Positions 50,202-58,985 of a DNA stretch of 64,000 nucleotides are shown here, piece after piece. This DNA is from Polaribacter sp. GTDB taxonomy: Bacteria > Bacteroidota > Bacteroidia > Flavobacteriales > Flavobacteriaceae. Every line of letters begins with the position of its first letter. The first letter of the stretch is position 1. The notes under the pieces were generated by a model. It did not search any database, was not told where the DNA came from, and saw nothing but the letters and a program-made list of their open reading frames with translations. The stretch covers positions 62,001 to 126,000 of the forward strand of contig JAQXEU010000028.1 of NCBI GenBank assembly GCA_029250685.1. Reading direction: 5' to 3'. The position numbers were made by a program, and so were the translations under genes.

Positions 50202-51635
50202 TTGAAACCAACAACACCAAAAACCTATCAACTTTTATTACCGCTAGTTTTTCTATTTATCTTGATTTCTTTTGGCTTGGTCATCGGTCCAAATTTCTAT
50301 GGAATGAAACCTTTTCCGTTAGAAATCATCTTTTTGCAAGCCGCAGTTTTTTCGGCAACAGAATTAATGATTTTAGGCTATAAATGGAAAGACATTCAAG
50401 ATGCAATTGTTAAAAAACTGACACAGGGGTTCCCTGTAATTCTGATTTTCTTTTCTATTGGAATTTTAATCGGTTCTTGGATCATTTCAGGAACCATACC
50501 AATGTTAGTCTATTACGGAATTGAATTGATTAATCCAGATTACATTTATTTAATTGCCTTTATTGTCCCCATCATATTTTCGTTATTAACTGGAACTTCA
50601 TGGGGTTCAATCGGAACAATTGGAGTAGTAATCATAGGAATCGCGGCCATTGCTAATGTCGATTTAGGAATCACAGCTGGTGCAATTATTGGTGGAGCGT
50701 ATTTTGGTGATAAAATGTCTCCGCTATCTGACACGACAAATATAGCTGCCGCAGCGACAGATGTAAAGCTATACGATCATATTCAATCAATGATGTATAC
50801 AACGATTCCATCTGCTATTATCGCAGCAATTATCTTCTTTAGTTTGTCTTTTGTATATCCAGCAACAGTAGAAGTAAATAGCGAAGTAGCTACTCAAACT
50901 ACCTTATCAGTAATTGGGGGAATGTTTCAATTTAATTTCCTTTTAATTATTCCTCCGGTCATCATCCTATATGGTTCCTTAACTAAAAAACCAACAGTAC
51001 CTGTGATGCTTTTATCAGCATTATCAGCATGTATATTGGCTTTATTTATTCAAGATTATTCGTTCGATAGCCTTATTCAAACCTTGTTAAAAGGATTTCA
51101 TGTAGACATGGCAACTTGGATGACCAAGGTTCCAGAAAACGTGTCCGAATTGTTTAATCGTGGTGGATTATACGCTTTAAATGAAGCCATCTTTTTTACC
51201 TTTATGGTGTTTATTTTTATCGGAATATTAGACATGGTAAAAGCAATGCCAACCATCGTAAATATTGTATTTAAAAATGTGAAAAAACGCTGGACATTAA
51301 TTCTTTCTTCTTTAGTTGCAACTGCTTTTACAAACGCTTTTACATCCAATCAATTCGCAACCAGTTTTATCATTGGTGATGCTTTTAAGCCCGCTTATGA
51401 TAAACTAAAAGTTTCAAGAAGAGTTCTTTCAAGATCTATTGAAGATTATGGGACAATGATAGAAACGTTAATTCCTTGGCATGCTTCAACTCTTTTTGTG
51501 GTAGCAACATTAGGTGTTTCTTTAGGTGATTATTGGCATTGGCAATTATTAACATTGATAAATATAGTTGTTGCACCACTTCTAGCCATTTTAGGAATTG
51601 GTTGTTTTTATAAAAAAGATTCAAAGAAAAAATAA
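50202..51635 (+). CDS. NhaC family Na+/H+ antiporter-like transporter
   Basis: The 477-residue inner-membrane protein has about 11-12 helices and the NhaC-family pattern, including FSLLTGTSWGSIGTIGVVII, GGAYFGDKMSPLSDTTNIAA and FTNAFTSNQFATSFIIGDAF. It starts at a TTG (50202). Some NhaC members are predicted methionine transporters (MetT) rather than simple antiporters, and a PLP enzyme of the C-S lyase family follows 35 bases later, so import of a sulfur amino acid is plausible. Plain Na+/H+ exchange is equally open. Confidence 0.9.
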   Translation: MKPTTPKTYQLLLPLVFLFILISFGLVIGPNFYGMKPFPLEIIFLQAAVFSATELMILGYKWKDIQDAIVKKLTQGFPVILIFFSIGILIGSWIISGTIPMLVYYGIELINPDYIYLIAFIVPIIFSLLTGTSWGSIGTIGVVIIGIAAIANVDLGITAGAIIGGAYFGDKMSPLSDTTNIAAAATDVKLYDHIQSMMYTTIPSAIIAAIIFFSLSFVYPATVEVNSEVATQTTLSVIGGMFQFNFLLIIPPVIILYGSLTKKPTVPVMLLSALSACILALFIQDYSFDSLIQTLLKGFHVDMATWMTKVPENVSELFNRGGLYALNEAIFFTFMVFIFIGILDMVKAMPTIVNIVFKNVKKRWTLILSSLVATAFTNAFTSNQFATSFIIGDAFKPAYDKLKVSRRVLSRSIEDYGTMIETLIPWHASTLFVVATLGVSLGDYWHWQLLTLINIVVAPLLAILGIGCFYKKDSKKK

Positions 51636-51670
51636 CGCCCACAAAGTGGGGTTAATTATTATCAATAAGT

Positions 51671-52852
51671 ATGAATAATAGAAAAATAGAAACCTTTTTA
51701 GCTCATGATGGGAAAAAAGCACATAGTAAAGGCGCTGTAGTTCCACCAATTTATCAAAACTCGTTATTTACGATGAAAGATTGGGATGATATTGACAAGG
51801 CTTTTGACGACAGAACAAATAGTTATATTTATTCAAGAGGAAATAATCCTTCAGCAGAAATTGTAGAAGGCAAATTAGCTGCAATTTGTGGGGGTGAAAG
51901 CGCAAAATTATTTGCTTCTGGAATGGGAGCCGTAAGTGCAGTAATGCTTTCATGTATTCAAAAAGGAAGTCATGTTGTTACGCTTAAAAACATTTATGGC
52001 CCTGCAAACAACTTATTAGAGTCGTATTTTAAACCAAAGTTTGATGTAGAAATCACTTACATTTCTGGCACAGATATTCAAGAATTTGAAGATGCCATTC
52101 AGCCAAATACTTCGTTGATATATTTAGAAAGTCCATCTTCAGTAATTTTAAGCTTACAAGATTTAGAAGCTGTTGCCAAACTGGCAAAAGCAAACAATAT
52201 TACAACAGCAATAGACAACACGTGGGCTTCTCCTATTTATCAGAAACCTCTGAAGTTTGGTATAGATTTAGAAATCCATTCCTGTTCAAAATACATTGGT
52301 GGTCATAGTGATGTGGTTGCCGGACTTGTTGTTGGTGCTAAAGCAGATATGCAAAGTTTATTTACAAAAGAGTTTGAACTCTTTGGGGCTAAAATTGCTC
52401 CTTTTGAAGCTTGGCTGTTGCTACGAAGTTTAAGAACGCTGAAAATTAGAATGGACCAACATCAAAAAAGCGGTTTAACAGTAGCTGAATTTTTAGAAAA
52501 GCATCCAAAAATTGCAAAAGTAAATTTCCCTGGATTGAAATCTTTTCCGCAATACGAATTAGCAAAACAACAAATGTCTGGAACTACCGGTTTGATGAGT
52601 TTTCAATTAAAAACGACTAATTTAAATGAGATTAAAACTTTCTTCAACGGATTGGAATTATTTCAGATTGGTGTAAGTTGGGGCGGACATGAAAGCTTAA
52701 TTTACGCTCCAGCAATTAGTTATTTAAAAGAGTTGAATCCAGAACAATTTGAAGGATTAGGTATTAGCTTAGGTGATATGAGAATTTCTGTCGGGTTAGA
52801 ATCCTCTGAAGATTTAATAAAAGATTTAGAACAGAGTTTAAATAAGATATAA
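51671..52852 (+). CDS. Cys/Met metabolism PLP enzyme (cystathionine beta-lyase/methionine gamma-lyase-like)
   Basis: The 393-residue enzyme has SYIYSRGNNPSAEIVEGKLA, the PLP-ring segment KNIYGPANNLLESYF (with YG as in C-S lyases), AIDNTWASPIYQKPL and the PLP lysine in SCSKYIGGHSDVVAG (Lys about residue 211). The C-terminal GVSWGGHESLIYAPA is typical of beta-lyases. It differs clearly from the family member at 6587, so the two probably have different roles. It shares direction with the NhaC gene; CCCAC-AAA-GTGGG at 51638-51650 is a small hairpin without a T run between them. Confidence 0.92.
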   Translation: MNNRKIETFLAHDGKKAHSKGAVVPPIYQNSLFTMKDWDDIDKAFDDRTNSYIYSRGNNPSAEIVEGKLAAICGGESAKLFASGMGAVSAVMLSCIQKGSHVVTLKNIYGPANNLLESYFKPKFDVEITYISGTDIQEFEDAIQPNTSLIYLESPSSVILSLQDLEAVAKLAKANNITTAIDNTWASPIYQKPLKFGIDLEIHSCSKYIGGHSDVVAGLVVGAKADMQSLFTKEFELFGAKIAPFEAWLLLRSLRTLKIRMDQHQKSGLTVAEFLEKHPKIAKVNFPGLKSFPQYELAKQQMSGTTGLMSFQLKTTNLNEIKTFFNGLELFQIGVSWGGHESLIYAPAISYLKELNPEQFEGLGISLGDMRISVGLESSEDLIKDLEQSLNKI

Positions 52853-52855
52853 ACT

Positions 52856-52886
52856 AAAAACCTCAACTTTTCAGTTGAGGTTTTTA
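52856..52886. terminator. Bidirectional intrinsic terminator
   Basis: AAAAACCTCAACT pairs with AGTTGAGGTTTTT around TTTC, between the convergent PLP-enzyme and GH109-type genes. Confidence 0.85.
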
Positions 52887-52889
52887 GTA

Positions 52890-54248
52890 TTAATATGTGT
52901 CTTTCATCCAGTTATACGGTTTGCGTTTTACCCACATTCCACGAGTAAAATCTGGAAAATCTTGCGGCTCACCATTGTTTTCTATCGACAATTCTGAAAG
53001 CGGTGTTATGGCGCTCCAAGCAGCTGCATCATAAGCATCTAATGGTGGCGCAATATTGCGTTTTGCAGATTCTACAAACGCATTTATCACAAAGAAATCC
53101 ATTCCTCCATGACCAGCACCTTGTGCATGTTCTCCAAATTTTTTCCAAAGTGGATGATCATATTTTTCTAACCATTCTTTTGAAGCATCCCAACGATGTG
53201 GATTTGATTTCCCTTCAATATACATTCTATCTCCATCTTTTTCCCACAAACCATTTGCTCCTTGAACTCTAAATCCTAAAGAATATGGTCTTGGCAAATT
53301 ACAATCATGTGTTACAATAATAGTTTCTCCGTTTGCAGTTTCAATTGTTGATGTTATAACATCGCCTTGCTTAAATTTTAATTTTGCATTCGGATGTTCT
53401 TTTCCTCCATTTTTAACAATATAATTATGCAATCCAATCCCTTTGGTTGCATGAGAAGTTAATGACATAAAACGATTTCCACGATTTACATCACACATGG
53501 TTGCCATCGGTCCAACTCCGTGTGTTGGATATACATCTGCATTTCTTAATAATGAATGTTGGGTTCTCCAAGCCGATTCTGAAATTCCTTTTTCACCAAA
53601 CTCTACTCCTTTTCCGTATGCTGATTTTCCATCATTAAATTTTACAAAACGTAAATCGTGTTGATATCCACATCTAAAATGCACCAACTCTCCAAACACA
53701 TTTTGTTTCACCATGTTTAAAACCGCCAATACATCTCTTCGATAATTTACATTTTCTAAAATCATCATATGTGTTCCGGTTTCTTCATGCGTGTTTACCA
53801 AATCCCAACATTCTTCCATTGTATTCGCAGCAGAAACTTCTAATCCTGCATAAACTCCAGCTAACATTGCATCTTTCGCCATGCGTGTGTGCCACAACCA
53901 AGGTGTAGAAATTATTACTGCATCTACTTCTTCTAACTCCAATAAGTTTCTATAATCAAGGTCGTTTTTACCAAAAACCTTTGGCTTCTTTTCTCCTTCT
54001 TTTTCAATTCTATTTAATGCAATTGAAATTCTTTTAGCGTCAATATCACAAATTGCAGTTACTAAGACATCATCTCTTAGCAATACATTGTTTAAGTGAT
54101 TTGTACCTCTTAAACCAACGCCAATTAATCCTACTTTCAACTTTTCTGCTGATGCCTTTTTATTTGCTCCAAACGATAAACTTGGCGACATTGCTAAACC
54201 TGTTCCTATAATTGCTGATTTCTTGATAAAATCTCTTCTTGAACTCAT
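52890..54248 (-). CDS. Gfo/Idh/MocA oxidoreductase of glycoside hydrolase family 109 type
   Basis: The 452-residue protein starts with a Tat-type signal (SSRRDFIKKSAIIGTGLAMS). An NAD-binding Rossmann fold follows (VGLIGVGLRGTNHLNNVLLR). Segments such as GVEFGEKGISESAWRTQHS, NADVYPTHGVGPMATMCDVN, NRGNRFMSLTS and GHGGMDFFVINAFVES match the GH109 alpha-N-acetylgalactosaminidases characterised in Elizabethkingia, which use a bound NAD in an elimination mechanism. Export as a folded, cofactor-loaded enzyme by Tat fits. The substrate is not certain; related proteins may act on other glycans. It has its own promoter at 54292. Confidence 0.88.
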   Translation of the reverse strand: MSSRRDFIKKSAIIGTGLAMSPSLSFGANKKASAEKLKVGLIGVGLRGTNHLNNVLLRDDVLVTAICDIDAKRISIALNRIEKEGEKKPKVFGKNDLDYRNLLELEEVDAVIISTPWLWHTRMAKDAMLAGVYAGLEVSAANTMEECWDLVNTHEETGTHMMILENVNYRRDVLAVLNMVKQNVFGELVHFRCGYQHDLRFVKFNDGKSAYGKGVEFGEKGISESAWRTQHSLLRNADVYPTHGVGPMATMCDVNRGNRFMSLTSHATKGIGLHNYIVKNGGKEHPNAKLKFKQGDVITSTIETANGETIIVTHDCNLPRPYSLGFRVQGANGLWEKDGDRMYIEGKSNPHRWDASKEWLEKYDHPLWKKFGEHAQGAGHGGMDFFVINAFVESAKRNIAPPLDAYDAAAWSAITPLSELSIENNGEPQDFPDFTRGMWVKRKPYNWMKDTY

Positions 54249-54291
54249 AATATTATTAATTAGTTAGTTGTTGTATAATTTCAAACCCATC

Positions 54292-54299
54292 CAAATTTA
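54292..54299 (-). promoter_or_regulatory. TAnnTTTG promoter -7 box (TAAATTTG)
   Basis: A perfect match on the minus strand, 43 bases before the GH109-type ATG. Confidence 0.45.
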
Positions 54300-54342
54300 G
54301 AAATATTATTTTAGGATTAAGGAACTGAGTGTAACTTTTTTA

Positions 54343-54350
54343 TATATTTG
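54343..54350 (+). promoter_or_regulatory. TAnnTTTG promoter -7 box (TATATTTG)
   Basis: A perfect match, 20 bases before the HupE/UreJ-like ATG. Confidence 0.5.
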
Positions 54351-54370
54351 GTTTTCTAAAATGTTTTTTA

Positions 54371-54952
54371 ATGGACGAATTTCTTTTATATGTAAAAATG
54401 GGACTGAATCATGTGTTGGATTTTTCTGCATATGATCACATTCTTTTTTTAATTGCTTTGGCGGTTATTTTTTCATTTCATCAACTTAAAAAAGTACTGT
54501 GGTTAATTACTTTATTTACACTTGGACACACAATTACATTGGCACTTTCTGCTTACGGATTTTTAAAAATTGATGTTACAATTGTAGAATTTTTAATTCC
54601 TGTGACCATTTTTATAACAGGAGTTGTAAATATTTACAATCTTAAGAACAATTCGATAAAAAAAGACAATATCAATTTAATATTTGCTTTATTTTTTGGG
54701 TTGATTCACGGTTTAGGCTTTTCTAATTATTTTAGAATGATGGTTGGTAGAGAAGAAGACAAATTATTGCCTTTAATTGAATTTGCATTAGGCATAGAAA
54801 TCTCGCAAGTAATTATTGTTTTGGGGATATTAGTTGTTGGCTCAATAGTACAATCAACCTTAAGAGTTACAAAAAGAGATTGGATTCTAGTAACCTCGTC
54901 AATTGTAATTGGTTTTGTAATTCCAATGATGATTGAGCGTGTTTTTTGGTAA
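54371..54952 (+). CDS. HupE/UreJ family membrane protein
   Basis: The 193-residue protein has about six membrane helices and the conserved histidine/acidic motifs of the HupE/UreJ group: GLNHVLDFSAYDHILFLIAL, TLFTLGHTITLALSAYG and LFFGLIHGLGFSNYF. Family members move nickel or cobalt for hydrogenase and urease, but no such enzyme is encoded here, so the metal and partner are open. It is first in a run with dCMP deaminase, S41 protease and LpxH. Confidence 0.85.
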   Translation: MDEFLLYVKMGLNHVLDFSAYDHILFLIALAVIFSFHQLKKVLWLITLFTLGHTITLALSAYGFLKIDVTIVEFLIPVTIFITGVVNIYNLKNNSIKKDNINLIFALFFGLIHGLGFSNYFRMMVGREEDKLLPLIEFALGIEISQVIIVLGILVVGSIVQSTLRVTKRDWILVTSSIVIGFVIPMMIERVFW

Positions 54953-54995
54953 AAAATTAACGCTTCAATAATAGAAAACAAACTACATTAGCTAC

Positions 54996-55421
54996 ATGAA
55001 TAGAAAGCAACTGAAATACGATTCTGCTTATTTAAAAATGGCTCATGAGTGGGCAAAATTATCGCATTGCGAACGTAAACAAGTTGGTGCTTTAATTGTA
55101 AAAGACAGAATGATTATTTCTGACGGATTTAACGGAACTCCAACAGGTTTTGAAAATCCGTGTGAAAATGAAGAAGATTATACAAAGTGGTATGTTTTAC
55201 ATGCAGAAGCAAATGCTATTTTAAAGGTTGCATCATCAACACAATCGTGTAAAGGCGCAACGTTATACATTACATTATCACCTTGTAAGGAATGTAGTAA
55301 ATTAATTCATCAAGCGGGTATAAAAAGAGTTGTATTTGCAAACAAATACAAAGATGAAACTGGTTTGAAATTTTTACAAAAAGCAGGGGTAGAACTAATT
55401 CATTTATCTAATGAAGCATAA
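54996..55421 (+). CDS. dCMP deaminase family protein
   Basis: The 141-residue zinc enzyme deaminates dCMP to dUMP (ComEB-type). The zinc site is HAEANAIL (His and catalytic Glu, about residues 69-76) plus PCKECSK (two Cys, about residues 98-104); the N-terminal LSHCERKQVGALIVKDRMII is also typical. Its last 11 bases overlap the start of the S41 protease gene, so the two are translationally coupled. Confidence 0.94.
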   Translation: MNRKQLKYDSAYLKMAHEWAKLSHCERKQVGALIVKDRMIISDGFNGTPTGFENPCENEEDYTKWYVLHAEANAILKVASSTQSCKGATLYITLSPCKECSKLIHQAGIKRVVFANKYKDETGLKFLQKAGVELIHLSNEA

Positions 55422-57012
55422 AAATTATTTACCATTATATTTTGCTTTCGCCATTGTCTTTGGTGTTTTAATAGGCAGTTTTTTTAACGGAGGAGATTCT
55501 TCAAACTCGTTATTTGCCAAAAAATCTGCTAACGAAGTAAAGATAAAACGCTTAATGGAATACATCCAAAAAGATTATGTTGATAGCGTAAATACGGATG
55601 ATTTATTAGACGGAGCAATTACTCAAATATTAGGGAAACTAGATCCGCATTCGTATTATATTCCGAAAGAAAACTTACAGGAAATTACCGAAAATATGCA
55701 AGGTAATTTTGTTGGAATTGGTGTTCAATTTAGAATGATAAAAGATTCAATAACGGTAATTCAACCTATGAAAGGTGGGCCAAGTATTAAGGCTGGAATT
55801 AAAGCTGGAGACCGGATTTTAATGTCGAATAAAGACACTTTATACGGCAAAAAGTATTCAAGTAATACAATACCGAAATATCTAAAAGGTGCAACAAATA
55901 CAAATATTGATTTACAAGTTTACAGAAAAACGAATGATTCTTTATTTACCGTTTCTTTGAAAAGAGGGAAAGTTGCCATCAAAAGCGTGGATGTTTCTTA
56001 TATGATAAATGATTCTATTGGTTATATTAAATTAGAGCGTTTTGCAAGATCATCTTACAGAGAGTTTAAAACTGCTTTAAGCAAACTTCAAAAAAACGGA
56101 ATGACCGATTTGATTTTAGATCTTAGAGGAAATGGTGGTGGATATATTGATATTGCGAATAAAATTGTTGATGAGTTTTTGGAAGATGATAAATTAATTG
56201 TGTTCACAAAAGATAACAAAGGAAATGTTGATGAATATTTCTCTACCAAGAAAGGCTCTTTTGAAAAAGGTGGCTTGTATGTTTTAATTGATCAGAATTC
56301 AGCTTCAGCTTCAGAGATTGTTGCGGGTGCTTTACAAGATAATGACAGAGGAATAACCTTAGGAAGACGTTCTTTCGGAAAAGGTTTGGTGCAAGAAGAA
56401 AGAGACTTAGGTGATGGTTCTGCAGTTCGTTTAACAATTGCAAGATATTATACTCCAACTGGAAGATCAATTCAAAAACCTTACGAAAAAGGGAAAGGAA
56501 AAAATTATTCTAGAGACCTAAATAATAGAGTTAAAAGCGGAGAATTGTTAAGTAAAGACAGTATAAAAGTTTTGGATTCATTAAAGTTCACAACACCAAA
56601 AGGCAAGATTGTTTATGGTGGCGGCGGAATTGTCCCAGATATTTTTGTCGCGGTTGACACCACATCTTATTTAAATAATTTCTATTTCAATACCATTCAG
56701 AATTTTGCTTTTGACTGGGTTGATAATAACAGAAAAAAATTAACGAAAAATAGTTTAGATAGCTTTATTTTAAATTATGATATCAACACTTCTTATGATG
56801 CATATTTAAAAAGTATCAACACCACTTTAAAAGACTCTAGAAGAAACTACAAACAACGTTTTGAACCTTCAAAAAAAGCAGAAGAAACCATTAAAGAATA
56901 TTTAAAAGCTACAATTGCAAGTCAAATTTATGGCGACGATGGTTTTTATAGAGTCATTCAAGCTGATGATAAAATGCTGCAAAAAGTATTGGAGTTGGAA
57001 ACTAAGAATTAA
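55411..57012 (+). CDS. S41 family carboxy-terminal processing protease
   Basis: The 533-residue protease has an N-terminal membrane anchor or signal (FAFAIVFGVLIGSFF), a PDZ domain (ENMQGNFVGIGVQFRMIKDS; GPSIKAGIKAGDRILM) and the S41 core (LDLRGNGGGYIDIANKIVDE). The catalytic Ser lies in NSASASEIVAGALQD and the Lys in SFGKGLVQEERDLGDG. It probably trims proteins in the periplasm. The ATG overlaps the dCMP deaminase gene. Confidence 0.95.
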   Translation: MKHKNYLPLYFAFAIVFGVLIGSFFNGGDSSNSLFAKKSANEVKIKRLMEYIQKDYVDSVNTDDLLDGAITQILGKLDPHSYYIPKENLQEITENMQGNFVGIGVQFRMIKDSITVIQPMKGGPSIKAGIKAGDRILMSNKDTLYGKKYSSNTIPKYLKGATNTNIDLQVYRKTNDSLFTVSLKRGKVAIKSVDVSYMINDSIGYIKLERFARSSYREFKTALSKLQKNGMTDLILDLRGNGGGYIDIANKIVDEFLEDDKLIVFTKDNKGNVDEYFSTKKGSFEKGGLYVLIDQNSASASEIVAGALQDNDRGITLGRRSFGKGLVQEERDLGDGSAVRLTIARYYTPTGRSIQKPYEKGKGKNYSRDLNNRVKSGELLSKDSIKVLDSLKFTTPKGKIVYGGGGIVPDIFVAVDTTSYLNNFYFNTIQNFAFDWVDNNRKKLTKNSLDSFILNYDINTSYDAYLKSINTTLKDSRRNYKQRFEPSKKAEETIKEYLKATIASQIYGDDGFYRVIQADDKMLQKVLELETKN

Positions 57013-57030
57013 TGCCGTTTCTTTGTTGCA

Positions 57031-57795
57031 ATGAATCATATCAATATTCCAGATAATAAAAAAATCTATTTTGCTTCCGATCAGCATCTAGGCGCACCAA
57101 CAGCAGAAGCAAGTTTTCCTAGAGAACAAAAATTTGTAGCTTGGTTAAACGAAGTAAAAGAAGATGCAGCTGCTATTTTTTTATTGGGAGATTTATTTGA
57201 TTTCTGGTTCGAATATAAAACTGTTGTTCCGAAAGGGTTTGTCAGAGTTTTAGGAAAATTAGCAGAAATTAAAGACAGTGGAATTCCGATTTATTTCTTT
57301 GTTGGAAACCATGATTTATGGATGAAAGATTACTTTGAAAAAGAATTAAACATTACAGTTTATCACAAGCCGCAAGAATTTACTTTTAACAAAACTTCTT
57401 TATTTATTGGTCATGGCGATGGTTTAGGACCTGGAGACATAGGCTATAAACGCATGAAAAAAGTGTTTACTTTCCCTTTATTTCAATGGATGTTTAAATG
57501 GCTGCATCCAGATTTAGGAATGAAATTAGGACAATACATGTCTGTAAAAAATAAAGTGATTTCTGGTGATGAAGATGCCGTTTTTTTAGGTAAAGAAAAC
57601 GAATGGTTAGCACAATACTGTCATCGAAAATTAGAAACCAAACACTACGATTATTTTGTTTTTGGTCATAGGCATTTACCATTAGATATTCAACTGCAAG
57701 AAAACAGTAAGTACATCAATCTAGGCGATTGGATTGGTCATTTTACGTATGGAGTTTTTGAAGACAACTCATTGGCTTTAAAGAACTATAAATAA
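57031..57795 (+). CDS. lpxH: UDP-2,3-diacylglucosamine diphosphatase (LpxH-type)
   Basis: Cleaves UDP-2,3-diacylglucosamine to lipid X in lipid A synthesis, at the cytoplasmic membrane. In 254 residues the metallophosphatase ligands are all visible: DQHLG (residues 17-21), GDLFDFWFEY, VGNHD, GHGDGLGPGD and GHRHLP. Flavobacteria have LpxH-like proteins of this length. It follows the S41 protease gene by 18 bases. Confidence 0.92.
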   Translation: MNHINIPDNKKIYFASDQHLGAPTAEASFPREQKFVAWLNEVKEDAAAIFLLGDLFDFWFEYKTVVPKGFVRVLGKLAEIKDSGIPIYFFVGNHDLWMKDYFEKELNITVYHKPQEFTFNKTSLFIGHGDGLGPGDIGYKRMKKVFTFPLFQWMFKWLHPDLGMKLGQYMSVKNKVISGDEDAVFLGKENEWLAQYCHRKLETKHYDYFVFGHRHLPLDIQLQENSKYINLGDWIGHFTYGVFEDNSLALKNYK

Positions 57796-57863
57796 GTTTC
57801 TTTTCACAATACTTTAACCAAATCTTTAGCATTCTTTTAACAAGAAAAAAAATGCTATTATTG

Positions 57864-57871
57864 TAGCTTTG
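57864..57871 (+). promoter_or_regulatory. TAnnTTTG promoter -7 box for the Bat operon (TAGCTTTG)
   Basis: A perfect match, 36 bases before the MoxR ATG; the likely main promoter for the following genes. Confidence 0.5.
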
Positions 57872-57907
57872 TTTCCAATAAATTTTTATCACAAATAAAT
57901 CACTAAA

Positions 57908-58912
57908 ATGATAGAACAACAAATGAATGTAGATGTAAGAGCAATCAATGAAAAGATTGAAAGAGAAAGTGCCTTTATTGATATTTTAACCTTAGAAATG
58001 AACAAGGTTATTGTAGGTCAAAAAGACATGATAGAAAGGTTGTTAATTGGTTTGTTAGGTAATGGGCATATTCTTCTAGAAGGTGTCCCTGGTTTAGCAA
58101 AAACATTGGCGATTAATACGTTGTCAAAAGCAGTGCAAGCTTCTTTTAGCAGGGTTCAGTTTACGCCAGATTTATTACCTGCGGATGTTGTTGGAACGAT
58201 GATTTACAACATGAAAGAAAATGATTTCATGATTAAAAAAGGACCAATTTTCGCAAATTTTGTTTTGGCTGATGAGATTAACAGAGCGCCAGCAAAAGTG
58301 CAATCTGCTTTATTAGAAGCCATGCAAGAACGTCAAATTACTATTGGCGACACTACTTTTAAATTAGATGAACCTTTTTTAGTGATGGCAACTCAAAATC
58401 CGGTAGAACAAGAAGGAACATATCCTTTACCTGAAGCACAAGTTGACCGTTTTATGTTAAAAGTGGTGATAGATTATCCAAAAATTGCTGACGAACAAAC
58501 CATTATGCGTCAGAATTTAAATAACGGGTTTGCAACTGTAAACCCAGTAGTTTCTGTAGAACAAATCATTAAAGCTCGTGAAGCTGTTAATGAAGTTTAT
58601 ATGGATGAAAAAATAGAAAAATACATTCTTGATATTATTTTTGCAACGCGTTATCCAGAAAAATACAACTTAGCAAATCTAAAAGATTTAATCAATTTCG
58701 GAGCTTCTCCTCGTGGAAGTATTAACTTGGCAAAAGCAGCAAAGTGTTATGCTTTTATTAAACGAAGAGGTTATGTAATTCCAGAAGATGTAAGAGCAGT
58801 TGTGACTGATGTTTTACGTCACAGAATCGGAATTACTTATGAAGCAGAAGCTGAAAATGTAACTACTGTAGATATCATAAACAGCATCATTAACGAAGTT
58901 GAAGTACCATAA
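57908..58912 (+). CDS. MoxR family AAA+ ATPase
   Basis: The 334-residue ATPase has Walker A in LEGVPGLAKTLAINTLSK (about residues 59-76), Walker B in FVLADEINRAPAKVQSALLE, the arginine/sensor region GTYPLPEAQVDRFMLKV and the C-terminal lid (FGASPRGSINLAKAAKCYAF). MoxR ATPases work with DUF58 and von Willebrand proteins encoded alongside, as here, and are thought to act as chaperones in assembly of complexes. It heads the Bat operon. Confidence 0.95.
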   Translation: MIEQQMNVDVRAINEKIERESAFIDILTLEMNKVIVGQKDMIERLLIGLLGNGHILLEGVPGLAKTLAINTLSKAVQASFSRVQFTPDLLPADVVGTMIYNMKENDFMIKKGPIFANFVLADEINRAPAKVQSALLEAMQERQITIGDTTFKLDEPFLVMATQNPVEQEGTYPLPEAQVDRFMLKVVIDYPKIADEQTIMRQNLNNGFATVNPVVSVEQIIKAREAVNEVYMDEKIEKYILDIIFATRYPEKYNLANLKDLINFGASPRGSINLAKAAKCYAFIKRRGYVIPEDVRAVVTDVLRHRIGITYEAEAENVTTVDIINSIINEVEVP

Positions 58913-58914
58913 AT

Positions 58915-58984
58915 AGTTGGCAGTTTTTAGTTTTCAGTTGGCAATAATCAACGAATAAACAAATACACGAATAAACAATTAAAC
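58915..58984. repeat. Two degenerate short-repeat tracts between MoxR and DUF58 genes
   Basis: AGTTGGCAGTTTTTAGTTTT-CAGTTGGCA (58915-58943) repeats AGTTGGCA and AGTTTT units. CAACGAATAAACAAATACAC-GAATAAACAATTAAAC (58949-58984) repeats an ACGAATAAAC unit. Very similar tracts are familiar to me from intergenic regions of other Flavobacteriaceae, where they seem to expand and shrink. The TTG start of DUF58 follows immediately. Confidence 0.55.
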
Positions 58985-58985
58985 A

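Noticed and set aside
51638-51650. CCCAC-AAA-GTGGG hairpin as a terminator between NhaC and the PLP enzyme genes
   Set aside because: It has only a 5-bp stem and no T run, so it is unlikely to terminate; the two genes may be co-transcribed.
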